A DNA stretch of 64,000 bases from Solenopsis invicta (GCF_016802725.1 NC_052668.1:26778501-26842500), one strand, 5' to 3'. Positions 1-11,530 are shown, counted from the stretch's first letter. Notes: a model not told the origin generated them from the sequence alone. Made by a program: numbers and translations.

Positions 1-620
1 TAAAAAGAATCTATTGAACAAAATTACCTTAATCATAAGACTACAGTAACATTACTTTTTAATATAATAGAGAGAGATATTTTGACTGTTGCTGTATCAA
101 TACAAATTCAACAAAAATGCCTTCTACGGTCGTAGCTAGGTCTTCGTGCTTGTATTGTCTGTGTGATTTTATATACTTTCCTCAAGATCTCTATTATCTT
201 TTTACTTATTTTATTTTTTATTACATTTATTAATTATTTATTTTTTTCACTATTTATTTATTGTTTACTTATTTCTTTATTTATTTAACTATTTATTTGT
301 ATTTAATTGCGTGTTCATTTCAAAAATTTGAATCGAAGGTTCATATAGGACTTCTGTGATTTGCAATGATATTACAGTCAATTTACTGAAATGTACTTGT
401 ATTTAAATTTCACTGATCAAGACTTTGTACAGCAAGAAACGTATTTGATTGATTAATGTACTCGTAACTTAATTTTGTTCTGGTTTTTATAATTTATGAT
501 ATTGTAGAAGTCTATTTATTACATTGCAGCTATCATTTCTCTAAGTGTATTTTTCGGAATAAAAATTCACATGAGCTTGACATTATCTAGATTATTTGAA
601 ATATTTTTTTTGTTTGATTT
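1..620. other. AT-rich sequence without a recognisable gene
   Basis: This stretch is AT-rich with a run of TTTATT-like low complexity around 190-300. No coding, RNA or structured repeat signal is visible to me. Confidence 0.5.
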
Positions 621-625
621 GAATA

Positions 626-850
626 ATGACATTTAAGAATATTTTTACATTTTTGATTTTGCATTTACTTCTACTCTGCCCATATCATGGTTTCGACTTC
701 ATTGTAAACAAGCGTAATCGTTTAACTGCTGACACAGTAGGCAAAATATTCTGCCTTCGAGCTTGGGTAAACTTTTTAAAAAATAATTATACGAAAGAAA
801 AAGTACACGCCATTGTCAATCTTTTAGAAGATAAAAAAACGGTATATTAA
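626..850 (+). pseudogene. C-terminal relic of a hAT-type transposase
   Basis: A 74-residue open frame. Residues about 25-50 (VNKRNRLTADTVGKI followed by CLRAW) resemble the C-terminal dimerisation segment of hAT transposases, where a KRNRL-x-P/A-x-TV pattern precedes a short hydrophobic helix and a Trp. No upstream catalytic region is visible and the usual preceding NAxxERxFS motif is absent. The N-terminal 20 residues look like random hydrophobic sequence from AT-rich DNA. I read it as a short remnant, not a functional gene. The call rests on one motif. Confidence 0.4.
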
Positions 851-1170
851 ATAGTGTTCCTTTTATTCCAACTTTTTAGTTAATATTTTATATGAATTAA
901 TATAAAATTACCGTCCCCTCAGTTTATTATTATTATTTTTTTTTAAATATAAAATTTATAAAATAAATTATTTCATAAATTTTATATCTAATGAAATAAA
1001 TCAATAAAATATTCATATAAATTGAAATAAGTTACGATATAATATTTAGTCTCCAAAAACTATTTAAAAAAATGATAAATATATAAAGGTAAAAATTAAG
1101 TAGCAGGGTGATTTAGATAATGTTAAATTTTGGCTGATAATGGTTAAATAAAACCAAAACGTCGTGCGCG

Positions 1171-1197
1171 TGCTTACACACACACACACACGTGGAA

Positions 1198-1228
<31 letters not shown>
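1171..1228. repeat. (CA)n microsatellite
   Basis: Two runs of CA dinucleotides separated by a short GTGGAAACA interruption are directly visible. Confidence 0.95.
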
Positions 1229-1229
<1 letters not shown>

Positions 1230-1796
1230 GCGATGTAAATCCAATCGGGCAGCCTCCACGCTGTACACTTAATGACACGGATAGTTCTAATGCCGGAAGT
1301 ACTGTGCATTTCAAGCATCATAATTTGCAAAGTACTTTTTGTACTAAATAACTACCAGTTGCTAATGAAGATGAAAAAGATTTGGTGACGGAATTGTTAC
1401 CATTAAAGACGATCGATGAAATGAGAAATTTTTTCAGGAATTATTATGACATTTGATATTTATGATACTTTAATAAAATTGGAGGACATACCCAATAAAT
1501 TTATAAGTCCTGATAATGAAAAATATAAATTACTAGGACTAAATGATTGTACGTCTCAATATTTATTTTTTTGTACTCGAATATTCTTCTCAATATTTAT
1601 TTTATGTGTATGCATCGGTTGAGGAAGATCAAGTTATATTGAAGCATGTTCCGAGATTGATATTCGTTAATATTGATTTAAAATTAAACTTACAATTCAT
1701 TAAAATTGTAATATTGCTCGTTATTTTGGCCTATTATTTTACATCATTTTGTTGCGGACATAAATGCGCTTGTCTACTTGTTAACATACATACTAA

Positions 1797-2065
1797 CTGA
1801 CACTTTACTCTTGCACGTGTCCACGTTTAGAGCGGTTTTTTGGTCAAAAAGGATGAGCACAAAGATTTCATGGTGTATATTTTGAAAGCGTATAATTAGC
1901 ACTAAATTATACCGTCAGCACTTTATTTATAATTGTTTTTCTTTAATAAGCATTTTAACTTTCTTGAAAGTTAGCAGAAAAATTATATCTTGCTAAACTG
2001 TTGGAGTTAAATAACATTGCAATTAGTGCAATAAATTAGCACACAAAGAGCACTAAATCCTGTGT
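1797..2065. repeat. Diverged relic of the 59.1-60.9 kb MULE-like element
   Basis: The segment from the CACTTTACTCTTG box to GAGCACTAAATCCT parallels 60552-60815, including AGCACTAAAT, TGAAAGTTAGCAGAAAAAT and GCAATAAATTAGCACA. It has numerous substitutions and no terminal repeats. It represents the right terminal part of that family in the same orientation, much older than the copy at 59.1 kb. Confidence 0.75.
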
Positions 2066-3104
2066 TTGTTTCATGTGATAAACGTTTCTAACAATCAAAC
2101 ATAATTCTTGATAGTATGCCTTTAAGAAAAAAGACACCTTGAGTTTTTTGACGAAGAAGCAAAATTGCAAAAGTCTAAATGTTAAATTTTTCGCCAGTTT
2201 TTTTCGACATCAAAATTAACTACGTTCGATATTGAGACCAATAAAATTACGTCGATTGTCGGAATTCTATGCAAAAATGTTTTGTCACTTGACGCGCGAC
2301 GTCGCGAAAATGGTGAAATGTCAAGGAGAAGCTTCCCGCATATAAATTGGAGTACTTTAGGTGTGAACGCATTCAATAGCACATTCTTTCTTTCGATCTT
2401 TATCAGCATCTCGTCTGTCGCATTGGATAAAATATAAATAGAAATATTCATGCTATGACTAGTGCGTTGAACCAAGCATGAAAGGCGAGTGTTGCAATGT
2501 ACAACCAGTTTTTCGGATTCTCTCTCACGTTTGCTTGTCGCAGCGTTTCAATTTATCGATGGATGACCTATCTTAACAAACAAAAGTGATCGACGACGCC
2601 AAGCAGCCGTCCGATAAAAATAAAATTGTCTATTGAGTTGCAAAATAAATTCAAGTTACATGCTATTAGTTGAAGAAAAAATTTCTAATACTACTAATAA
2701 CATATTATTCTGAATAATTATAATTTTTTATAATACTTACAATAAGAGCAATTCCGAGTGTAGCGGATTAGTCATCTCTCACAAACTTTTTCTTTTGCTA
2801 TCAATGGTTATTAATAATAAGTTGCAAATTTTTGCATTATTTAATATATATTATAAATACCAGTAGCAATAATTAAGGCAATAATATGTAAATGAATACT
2901 AACGAGGAAAGGCACCGAAGTGTCCGCCTCAGATTTAAACGAGCTTTTAAGGGGTAACACCACTGTAGAATTTTTGAAAAATCAATTTTTTTATTGCTTT
3001 ATAAACTGCTTTGAACCTTCTGGAATGAGTTAAAAAAAGTGTTACGTCTGTTACAAAAATATAATAATTAAATTAAATATGAAAAAATTTCGGAAAATCT
3101 GTTT
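2066..3104. other. No gene seen; unclassified AT-rich sequence
   Basis: No supported coding or RNA feature. A short frame near 2182-2475 on the minus strand has no recognisable content. The stretch from about 2951 (GGGGTAACACCACTG) looks like repeat DNA but I cannot assign it to a family. Confidence 0.4.
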
Positions 3105-3660
3105 AATAAAAAACGTCTACATGACCCAATTTTCAACTATATGTTATCTGGATAAGAGAAGACAATAGTGACGTTAATTATTTTTGTTAATTGTAAAATG
3201 TATTTGCAAAACTACATCTAATAGAAATTTTCGAGTGGTTGAAAAGTATTTGAAATACTTATTAATATCAACCATCAGCATTGACGTCGAATAAATGTGC
3301 ACCCATGTAGTCGGCGCCCGTGGATGAAAATAAAAGTAAATTTTAGTCGGTCAACTGACCACGGTCAACCGGTTAGGTAACACGGACCCAAGGACACGCA
3401 GACTTCCATTGCTGAGTCAGGACCAGTGGTGTTATCCCGCATAATGGCTATTTCAAGATCACGGCCCCATGGTTCGGAAGAGACTACACAGGCGATCGTC
3501 CAATTATCGCCTGGGACGTGCTCTGCTCGAATCCTGCTGACACGAAAAGGTCTATTTCATGGAAGTGATTATCGGGTTTTCACCCGAGGAATTAGGATCC
3601 GGCTGCTCCAAGGTCGCCCCATGTACGACGACTACTGTAGCCCTATTCTCTAACTATTAA
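3105..3660 (+). repeat. Non-coding (pLTR-like) region of a Penelope-like element
   Basis: This block recurs at 43975-44310 (shared start at ATGACCCAATTTTCAAC and shared end at CCCTATTCTCTAACT). At 43.4 kb it lies directly downstream of a PLE GIY-YIG coding remnant, and here it lies directly upstream of one. That order fits a PLE, in which repeated pLTRs bracket the coding region. The copy here carries 220 bp that the other copy lacks, between two CCAAGG hexamers at 3388-3393 and 3608-3613. Confidence 0.7.
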
Positions 3661-3739
3661 AGGTATCTAAAATTATGTTTGCTCGATTTTTCGGTGAGGC
3701 TAATAAAATGTCTACATAACGGAAATAGAATTGTGAGAG

Positions 3740-4268
3740 GCCTGCCTCAGAAGGAACAACGAAAAAAATCATTGTATTACCATACATAAAAAATGTTTCC
3801 GAAACGGTAGCATCGGCAATAGACAAAAATCAATTTATCATAGGTTACAAATGCCTTAACAGACTTAATGGTATTATAAAAAAACACAAGGACAGGGACC
3901 CAATAGATGATAACAATAATGTTATATATTAAATTAACTGCAAAGATTGTGATGCAACTTACGTAGGCCAAATCAAAAGGAAACTAAGAACGAAAGTGAA
4001 TGAACACAGAAAGAACATCAATAGGGATTCATCGGGATACTCAGTAATCACAGAACATAGAATGGAATACAATCATAGTTTTGATTGGGACAATCCGGAA
4101 ATTTTAGATTATGAACAAAATTATTACAAAAGATTAATCTCTGAAATAATTCACATAAAAGCTCAAAAGAACAGCATCAATTTGAACAGTGATACTGAGT
4201 ATCTTGATGTATCTTATTTTGATTTATTAGACAGAATCGAAAACAGTAACTATCGAGATATACGATAA
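3740..4268 (+). pseudogene. Penelope-like element relic: end of RT region plus GIY-YIG endonuclease
   Basis: The translated frame shows VLPYIKNVSETVAS and CLNRLNGIIKKH, typical of the linker between the reverse transcriptase and endonuclease of Penelope-like elements. It continues into INCKDCDATYVGQIKRKLRT and VNEHRKNINRD, the GIY-YIG domain with its CxxC-type leader and YVGQ core. Downstream VITEHRMEYNHSFDW and the RLISEIIHIKAQKNSINL tail match the conserved C-terminus of the family. An in-frame TAA at 3930-3932 interrupts the domain just before the Cys motif, and the reverse transcriptase proper is absent, so the copy is dead and 5' truncated. Related relics occur at 43.3 kb and, on the minus strand, at 11.4 and 58.3 kb. 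Confidence 0.85.
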
Positions 4269-4780
4269 ATAAATGATGTTATGATCAACATCGACTTTGC
4301 GAAAAATCGTTAGCGGAATCTCGAAGTTCAGTCGATCACGATCTGTCGACAAGCACGCCTGTGTCTTTCCTCTCGCCAGGAAAATGTAAGGTCAATTTTG
4401 CCAAAACTTAAATTGGTATGTAACTCGTCTTTAATTAGAATAACAATCAAGAGTAACAATATACACTAAGAAAAATTGTACAAATTCGATATAGACACAC
4501 TTACATGATGACAGATAGATACAATAAATAAAGATCTCCACGAATAATGGAACCAAATACGCAGTAATAACACAAGAAAACAACACAGGACGTGAAATGC
4601 GGTTTTATGTATAAACTTTGACTCCGAAATTTAGAATATTTAGTTAACTTATATAATATTTGAATTAATATGTAATTAACTTGTCAATATCGGAATATGT
4701 TGTATATAGCGGCTGAAGAAGGTCTTAGTAAGGCAGAAACTAGTCCCGCGTTATTTTTTTGAATGCTAATTGAGAAAATA
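4269..4780 (+). repeat. Probable 3' non-coding tail of the Penelope-like element
   Basis: It follows the GIY-YIG stop codon and holds no open frame. The GGCTGAAGAAGGTCTTAGTA sequence near 4711 resembles the short conserved box that many PLEs and LINE-like elements carry near their 3' ends. The boundary is inferred, not proven. Confidence 0.4.
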
Positions 4781-4868
4781 TATGTAATTTTATTTTTAAC
4801 AACTAAAATTACTGCTCGTTATTGGCCTGTTTTTCACATTTAGAGATAATATGTTTACTTACTCCCAA

Positions 4869-5021
4869 AAAGAAGAACATTAGCTGAGTAAAAATTATTT
4901 TTGTCGCTGTCTTCATTCTCATTATCTTGAAGCCATTTCACCATGTATGTTTTCTGCGTGGAAAAGTCCGATAAATTCACCGATTTATTCAACATTAAAA
5001 AAGGAACCATCTTTGCTTCAA
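4869..5021 (-). other. Possible isolated exon, unidentified
   Basis: Read on the minus strand, an open segment of about 50 codons runs from an acceptor-like ATTCAG at about 5022 to a strong GTAAGT donor at about 4868. It encodes residues such as MVPFLMLNKSVNLSDF and YMVKWLQDNENEDSDKNN. I do not recognise the family. It could be a transposon or host exon, or chance, since no neighbouring exon was found. Confidence 0.25.
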
Positions 5022-5436
5022 TGCTGAATAACTCAGTGAAAAAAAATCATACAAAACTCAACAAATACGCAAATCAAAGATAAAGATTCACGCTTTCAAA
5101 TGTTTGAAAAGCGCATTTACGTGCGATTTTTATTTTGCGTCGTGGAGCTTTGTAAAGTTTGTAAAATATTTTGAAATTTGACGCATCCCTATTTGAATCC
5201 GCGTAACTTTGTAAACAATCTGTAAATCGTTTAATGACTTACCAATCTCAAAACTGGAGATTTTAAATTTTAAAGTGTTTTTTTAAACATTTTTTTACGA
5301 TCATTTTTGACAAAATTACACTCTCTTGAGTTACGCCTATTTTTCAGAGTCAAAATAGGTGATCCCTTAATTTCGCTCCCGAATGTATATTTACCTAATC
5401 TATTAGTCATATACACATATTAGAATAAAGTGTTTA

Positions 5437-5540
5437 TAGGTCATCACGAGAGATCCACTTCGCAGCGATCTTGGAAGTCAAGCAACGTCAAGCGCGATCA
5501 CAACTTGGATGAGTGGCCGTTTGGAAATTTCCGAGAGAAA
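5437..5540 (+). pseudogene. 5S rRNA-like sequence (5S pseudogene or head of a 5S-derived SINE)
   Basis: GATC, AAGTCAAGCAACGTC, GCGATCACAACTTGGATGAG and GGCCGTTTGGAAA occur in the order and spacing of the internal control region and 3' half of metazoan 5S rRNA. The 5' third of a normal 5S gene is not recognisable and many positions differ, so it is not a functional rRNA gene. A 5S-headed SINE is possible, but no LINE-like tail was identified. Confidence 0.55.
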
Positions 5541-5799
5541 ATTCCCGTTTACATTTTTGTGAAAAATATTTTTTAAAGTGTTACAAAAATGTTGTTTTAC
5601 TTATTGGAATTATGTGGTGTAATAATATGATATTTATACGGATATTTCACAGAAATTCATAGAAGAATTTGAAACATCGATTAAATTTTGACGTAGATTC
5701 TAGTACTGTTTTCGAGTGGACCAGCCACTCGATTAGTTATATAGATTCCACTTAAATGATCTATCTGAAAAGATCATAGATTCCACTGTACCTGTTCTC

Positions 5800-6195
5800 A
5801 TCGGGTAACGCCCTCACCGCGCGGCCTGCTCCTAGACGACCGTTAGGTGGTCCCCGCACGCGGTGGGTTTAGAAAAAGTACGCGAACGTTCGTTGATTTT
5901 AGTAATTTTTATTTTGGTAACTATTGCGAATTTTGAGAAATGGTAAAGGATTTTTCTTCTTTTCTGTATGTATATACATATATAGGGTGCCAGGTAAAGT
6001 TTACTTGTGCTCTCGTAGATTAATAGAGCAAGTCAAACTGAGAAAAAAAAGTCCTTTACTATTTTTCAAAATTCGCAATAGTTACCAATAAAAAATAGTA
6101 AAGTCAGTGAATAAGTGCATATTTTTCCTACTCACCGCGTGCGGGGACCACCCAGCGGTCGCCTAGCGTGGGAACAAGGGAACGAGCGGCTCAGA
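5800..6195. mobile_element. Palindromic MITE with long inverted arms
   Basis: The left arm (about 5808-5960, with GGTGGTCCCCGCACGCGGTG, then TTTTGGTAACTATTGCGAAT) is repeated inverted at about 6030-6180 (ATTCGCAATAGTTACCAATA, then CACCGCGTGCGGGGACCACC). It has no coding capacity. Related sequence occurs at 32590-32860 and near 6985-7080, so this is a dispersed family. Confidence 0.75.
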
Positions 6196-6227
6196 ACGTG
6201 AATTTTACGCTAATGCTGGCCGATAGA

Positions 6228-6976
6228 TATTATAGTGATGGACCGTTATTTCCTTATCTGTTACTAAGTAAGCGTTATTGAAAAATAACTTCAATAAGCC
6301 TTATTAAATTTGGAAAATAACGGTTATTGGACTAAACTGTTATTTTTAACAAATTACAATTTTACAAGCATAATAATGTCGATATTACATTTGTCGTACA
6401 ATAAATTTTTTAAACATGTCGATTGATTGTAGAATAAAGAAATTCTTGAGTCTTTAGAAAGCTTCTATCCTGCAGCCTATCAACACTCAAATATAAGTGT
6501 GAATATCCTTATTGAGGCAGCCATAATTATAATCCGCATACATTTTACTGTGATTATTATACAATTCATTAATTTCTTTCTGTATTTTATGTTAAATTTT
6601 ATTTTATTAAACATGTTATTATTTTCATAATTAAAAAAAGTTTAAATTGTATATAATAATTTTGTTTATATATTTTTAAAATAAAATATGTATTAAAAAA
6701 GTAAAAATTTTAAAAATAATATTTTTCTGTTTCTTCCTTCAATAACAACATTTTACCTTAATTATATTAATATTTCTTTTAATATAAAATTGAGCTTAAT
6801 TAATATGACAAATAATTAGTTAAGATTTTCTAACATATTGTAAATTATTGTAAATTATAATGTGGTTAACTACTGATAATCATTTAACCAAATAACTGTT
6901 AAAATAACCAGTTACTTTAAAATAACAGTAACGGTTATAACCGAATAGTAAAAATAACTGTTTTGCCCATCACTTA
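6228..6976. mobile_element. AT-rich MITE with TAGTGATGG-type termini
   Basis: The left end (TAGTGATGGACCGTTATT) and the right end (AATAACTGTTTTGCCCATCACTTA) are imperfect inverted repeats. Subterminal AATAAC/GTTATT motifs recur along the element. GTGATGGGC-type ends are common in non-autonomous hAT elements. No unambiguous 8-bp target duplication was found. Confidence 0.55.
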
Positions 6977-7302
6977 TCGCTTCTCCCTTCTTACCGCGCT
7001 GCCTGCCGTGGCTGTCACTGGCTTGGCAAGTAACGGATGGTCCTCGCGTGCGGTGGGAACGAAAGTTGGGAAGGGGACTGTCCGAATAGAGAAAGTAATT
7101 GAAGCAAGGCAAGAGAGGAGAAAGATATATAAAACACACAAACGGAAGAGAAAGAATCCGAGCAAACCTTTATTTAACAGTATGTTTGGTCGAAGATAGC
7201 ACTTCATTTAAAGTTTTTACCTTACAATAAGAAAATACTGATTTCGATAAGTGGTTTACTGTTTGTGCTGGTGGTCAATTTATTTTCATGGACAAAAAGT
7301 GT

Positions 7303-7431
7303 GTTAATTTTTTTGGTCATGAGAATTATGAGAACCGGCAAAATGCCTAAACACTTGGCGATTATTATGGATGGCAACAGACGATATTCTAAACAAAAGA
7401 ACATCTCACAAAAAGAAGGTTACAAAAAGGG
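7303..7431 (+). pseudogene. Isolated exon of dehydrodolichyl diphosphate synthase-like cis-prenyltransferase
   Basis: The translation contains RTGKMPKHLAIIMDGNRRY, the first conserved region of cis-prenyltransferases, whose Asp in IMDGNRR is the diphosphate-site catalytic residue. It ends at a GTGAGC donor after the Gly codon, at the same position and phase as the better preserved copy at 51.1 kb. No downstream exon is detectable before 8.4 kb, so only one exon of the family is left. Its sequence differs from the 51 kb copy at many positions, so it is a separate paralogue rather than a recent duplicate. Confidence 0.75.
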
Positions 7432-7439
7432 GTGAGCAT

Positions 7440-8430
7440 CTTAAAGTTTCAAAAATAATTCGTTTTTAGCACGTTTTTAGCATTCGAGAACGGTAAATTT
7501 GAGTGGTAAAACCGTGTAATTTGCTCGATGAGTACGACCCCGTTTCTAAAAAACAAACAAGAACTTTCCCGAAAAAATGAGTACTTAAAGCAGATTGCAT
7601 ACGAGTATATCCGAGTAGTAATAACGTATAGTTATAAGTATTTTTGAATTGTAAAAATACGCTGTGTGTAAATTTAAGATGTAAAAATGTATATTTAGCT
7701 ACGAGTACAAAATACTCATTTAGCGCTCATAAGCAATTGCGCCTGCAATGATTTTTAGGTCAAGACAAAAATTTTTAGCCTAGGCCCGTTTCTTTGTTAA
7801 TTACAATAAAATTTTTTTTTTCAGTTTTTTAACAGATCTTATTATTCTTATAGTTTAATTTGTTTTGCATATAAGATTCTTAATTCACTAATTATAATTA
7901 CACATTATTTTATAACTTTGAAAACGTATGGACGGGATTTGAATCTATGATTTTGGAACAATATATTGGAACAATAATACGCTATATATTTTGTAAATTA
8001 AATATTAAAAATGTTTTTTATCGAAGTTTTATAGTACAAATATTTATTTAACTACTTTACTCATTTTCCGAAAAAAAATTTGGTTTTAAAAATTCACCTA
8101 TTATACCCTTTATTTACAGATTATTTATTGCACTAAAATTCTAATTTGGAACTTGGCATAAATGTAGAAGAGGTAATTAAATAAATTTAGAAATTTTCAA
8201 TTGTGGCTAAAAAACAGTTTAAAAAGGTAAACCAGTTATAAACACATAGATACACCTAAAATAAAACTAATTTTAACTTTATTGTATTATACCTTTGTAT
8301 TATACTATTATACATAAAAGTTCAATTTTTGAAAAAAGTCTGTTTAAAAAAATGAATAAAGTAGTTAGAGATATACATACATATGTATTTTTTCCTGGTA
8401 GTACAACAAAAGATTTTGTTTGTACTGATT
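7440..8430. other. No gene seen
   Basis: AT-rich sequence. I looked for the second cis-prenyltransferase exon here and did not find it. Confidence 0.5.
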
Positions 8431-8460
8431 ATTAGACTTAAAAAAATCAATATGTCAGAA

Positions 8461-9133
8461 ATGGAGCTATACTAGCACGTATTTGCCCAATATTGTTGAA
8501 ATCAAAAAGTCGTGGTTGAATAATGTTAATGGCTAATGACATTAATGTTGAACCAGATATCGTGCCAAATTATTTTGATGATCCTGATGACGTCAAAATA
8601 ATAATCGCCGATGTTAGAATTGCGTTAAGTATTTGTCGTACAAAAGTGATGCAAGCCTTCGATTCTCAGCTATTAAATATTACTTACACTGAATGCAATA
8701 ACTACGAATATGACTCTGATAAGTATTGGGAGTGCATGATAAGAATACTATCTTACACGAGCTTTCATTATGCTGGAACATGCAAAATGGGAACTAAAAA
8801 GGATCTAACTGCTGTCGTCGATTCTAAATTAAAGGTATTTGATGGAAAGTGTACTGAAATATTTACATCAATATAATTATGACGTCTCTCTCATGTGTTC
8901 ATAAATTTATATGCTATGTTTTTCAGGTGATTGGTATTCACGGATTACGTGTGGCAGATGCATCCACTATGCCTGAATTTTTATCGGCGCACACAAATGT
9001 ATCTGTGTATATGATTGCCAAAAAAGCGGTCGATATGATTAAAGGAAGAATGGGAATATTTGTAAAGAATTCAATAAATATATGTTTTACAATATTATTA
9101 TTACATTATTTTGTAATTTCTACCAGAACATAA
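8461..9133 (+). pseudogene. 3' end of a GMC oxidoreductase (glucose dehydrogenase-like)
   Basis: Two exons remain, 8461-8834 and 8927-9133, joined in phase across a GT...AG intron of 92 bp. Exon 1 encodes PNYFDDPDDVK and HYAGTCKMG, and exon 2 encodes GLRVADASTMPEF and AHTN. These are the signature C-terminal blocks of FAD-dependent GMC oxidoreductases, including the His of the HxxGTCKMG block and the Asn of HTN that form the active-site pair. The FAD-binding N-terminal two thirds are missing upstream. A TGA at 8517-8519 interrupts the reading frame directly after KSRG, where the family normally has Trp. The fragment is a pseudogene. Insect relatives include glucose dehydrogenases, ecdysone oxidases and the oxidases used in leaf-beetle defence chemistry; the substrate here cannot be told. 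Confidence 0.85.
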
Positions 9134-10618
9134 ATTTAATATTGTTATAACATTATTGGATCTAATGTACGTATACTGAGAGTTTCAAAAGTGGAGGTCA
9201 ATAGCTCGGAAGATGATTGAAAATCAAAAAACAAAAAAATTGGTATAATTGTAGGTTCACAAGTGCATTATTTTTTAATTATCGCCGGTTTTACGTTAAA
9301 ATTTGGAATTACTTTGTTTTTGCATTGTTTTCAAAATTAAGGAAAGAGATGGCTTTTATAAGTTTCATAATATTCAACTTTTGTTTTCTTTTTAAGTCTC
9401 CACCGTTTGAGCAATTCACACTTTTGTAACAATCTGCAGTTGATGTAACAGATGACAATCAATTTGAAAGAATTGAAATTAAATGATATTATACAATCTT
9501 CTTTCAACAAAGACTTTACTTTTGTTAAAAATGCCACACATGTTTAAACATTTTACGGACTAAATAGCTAACTTGATTAAAGGAGAATCGCTTTGCAAGC
9601 TGTTACGGAGCAAACATGTATGTACATACATACACAGTGTATGTGATACGAATTGGCATGGCTGAAGCTTTCACACGCCTCATGTAAGAATCAGGAAATC
9701 AAATAGTAACTCTAAGACAAAGCACATAAGTAGAATAGACCTCCCAAGAAAATCATTTAAAAAAGAAACGTATCTGCAATAGTACCTCACGGGTGATGCG
9801 GAAAACTGCTGAGAAAGATAATAATATTAATTATTTATTCCGTTTTGTTATGTAATAAAATGTCAGACAATACCAATTATACAGGGTAATTCTTAATAAT
9901 TGGAACAAATGTTTACCATAAAAAGAAAAAAATTAGACAGTTTATATGTACGAGTATAATTAGATGTTTCCCAGTCATGTGTTATGTTATCGTTATTATG
10001 AAATTAGAATTGAAATCAATGAAATTCAATTATTCCGTGTTTTGTGACTCATAATACTTTGTTAGTTTAACATTTCTAGGACCCGATTCGATCATTCAAT
10101 CACTAATGCTACGATCAGGTTGCAATTCTTATCTAAATGTTCGATTTTTGAACTTTGAACCAAATTTTATAATAAACCGCAAAAGTATTCACAAAACACT
10201 TGATATTTTCGAATTCTACACTCTATATCTTAAATTACTTATCTTTCAAATTTTTAAAACATTTTAAATAATGATTTACAAGAATTCTTTTTCTTTTTTA
10301 ATTTGCGCACGCTAGTTGAAAATGCATGTTCGCGTCTATTCTATAAACATTATGACAGAGAACTGTCAAACTGCTGCCACATGTTCGGTGTCTTATAAGG
10401 ACTTTACATTATAAATGGCACGAAATCTGCTTAACTGTACTCAATTAAATTAAAAAAGTCCCATTTGGAACACGGTCCGATTTAGCCCACTCTCGCCTAC
10501 GTATTATCTCACAGGTAATGCAGAAAGTTACTAACAAAAATAATAATATTAATTATGTATTCCGTTTTGTTACATAATAAATTTATGTAACATTAATCAA
10601 TACCAATTATATAAATGT
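9134..10618. repeat. Non-coding DNA with a repeated CAGGTAATGCAGAAA block
   Basis: Related blocks start at about 9785 and 10505, and again at 10735. Each has a TAATGCAGAAA-like core, then AAAAATAATAATATTAA and a TATTCCGTTTTGTTA segment. They look like diverged copies of one repeat. No gene was recognised in this stretch. Confidence 0.55.
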
Positions 10619-10778
10619 ATACTTAAAATATACATATAAAATTATACTTGTAAACATATTAATACATAATTCATCAATAATTATGACTTTACAGATATTG
10701 TGAAAAACTACTTAATTCATGAATACGTATTAACTCACAGGTAATGCAGAAAATAACTGACAAAAATAATAATATTAA

Positions 10779-10999
10779 CCCTTACTAGCCAACGTGGGGT
10801 TACGTTTTATGCTTTCATTAAAGAATACACCGTAATGAGATGGTTTTCATTTAAAATTTTACTTGGTTGTTCTAGTATACGATTAAAAAGTGAATTAATA
10901 ATAATAATTGGTGAAACTACGTAATCATGGCACGTACTGATATATGCAACGCGGAAAATTTTACTCGGACGCGAGTGACCCTACATTGGCTAATGAGGG
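10779..10999. mobile_element. Non-autonomous piggyBac-like element (221 bp) with TTAA target duplication
   Basis: The termini CCCTTACTAGCCAACGTGG and the inverted ACATTGGCTAATGAGGG are flanked by TTAA at 10775-10778 and 11000-11003. A paralogous unoccupied site exists: the related block at about 10540 reads continuously through AATATTAATTATGTATTCCG. That fixes the insertion and the 4-bp duplication. TTAA duplications and CCC-type ends are characteristic of piggyBac. There is no coding capacity. The same insertion is in the duplicate at 57.7 kb, so it predates the duplication. Confidence 0.85.
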
Positions 11000-11400
11000 T
11001 TAATTATGTATTCCGTTTTAAACAAATAAAAAATGTTGCAAAGGCTAATGAGAGTCAGCGCTGTATTCCGTTTCGTTACATAATAAATTTATGTGTCAGT
11101 TATATAAATGTATTTAAAATAGACGTATAAAATTGTACTTTTACTATGCAATTTATGAGTAATATGTTTTATAATTGAATATATAAATAATATCTTATGA
11201 TTAGTATCATATATTAATAAAGTCGCGCACTATGACAAACAGCAGTGAAGTGAGGAATAGGACGGCAATAGGTATGAACACATTCATATTTCAATTTCAA
11301 GCCCAAAAGTACAAAATCTGGACAGCTCTGTTTTAACATGTTTTCAATAGAAATTACTGATAAAAATAATGATATTGTGATTTTTTTCTATTCTATTAAC

Positions 11401-11530
11401 CGAAATTATTGAAGGAGAACCTGTGAATTCTTTCAATAACATTTTCGTGTTCTTTAATCCTTGTTTTTAGTTGTCTTTTCGTTTGACCTACATAACTGGT
11501 TTCACATTCTTGCCAACTGGCCAAACTAAA
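11401..11530 (-). pseudogene. Penelope-like element GIY-YIG fragment (copy 1)
   Basis: The minus-strand translation gives CETSYVGQTKRQLKTRIKEH, the core of a PLE GIY-YIG endonuclease. Flanking frames decay at once. Its duplicate lies at 58324-58453. Confidence 0.75.

Noticed and set aside
6912..7207. Overlapping frames on both strands near 7 kb
   Set aside because: They lie in GC-richer MITE-related sequence and have no recognisable content.
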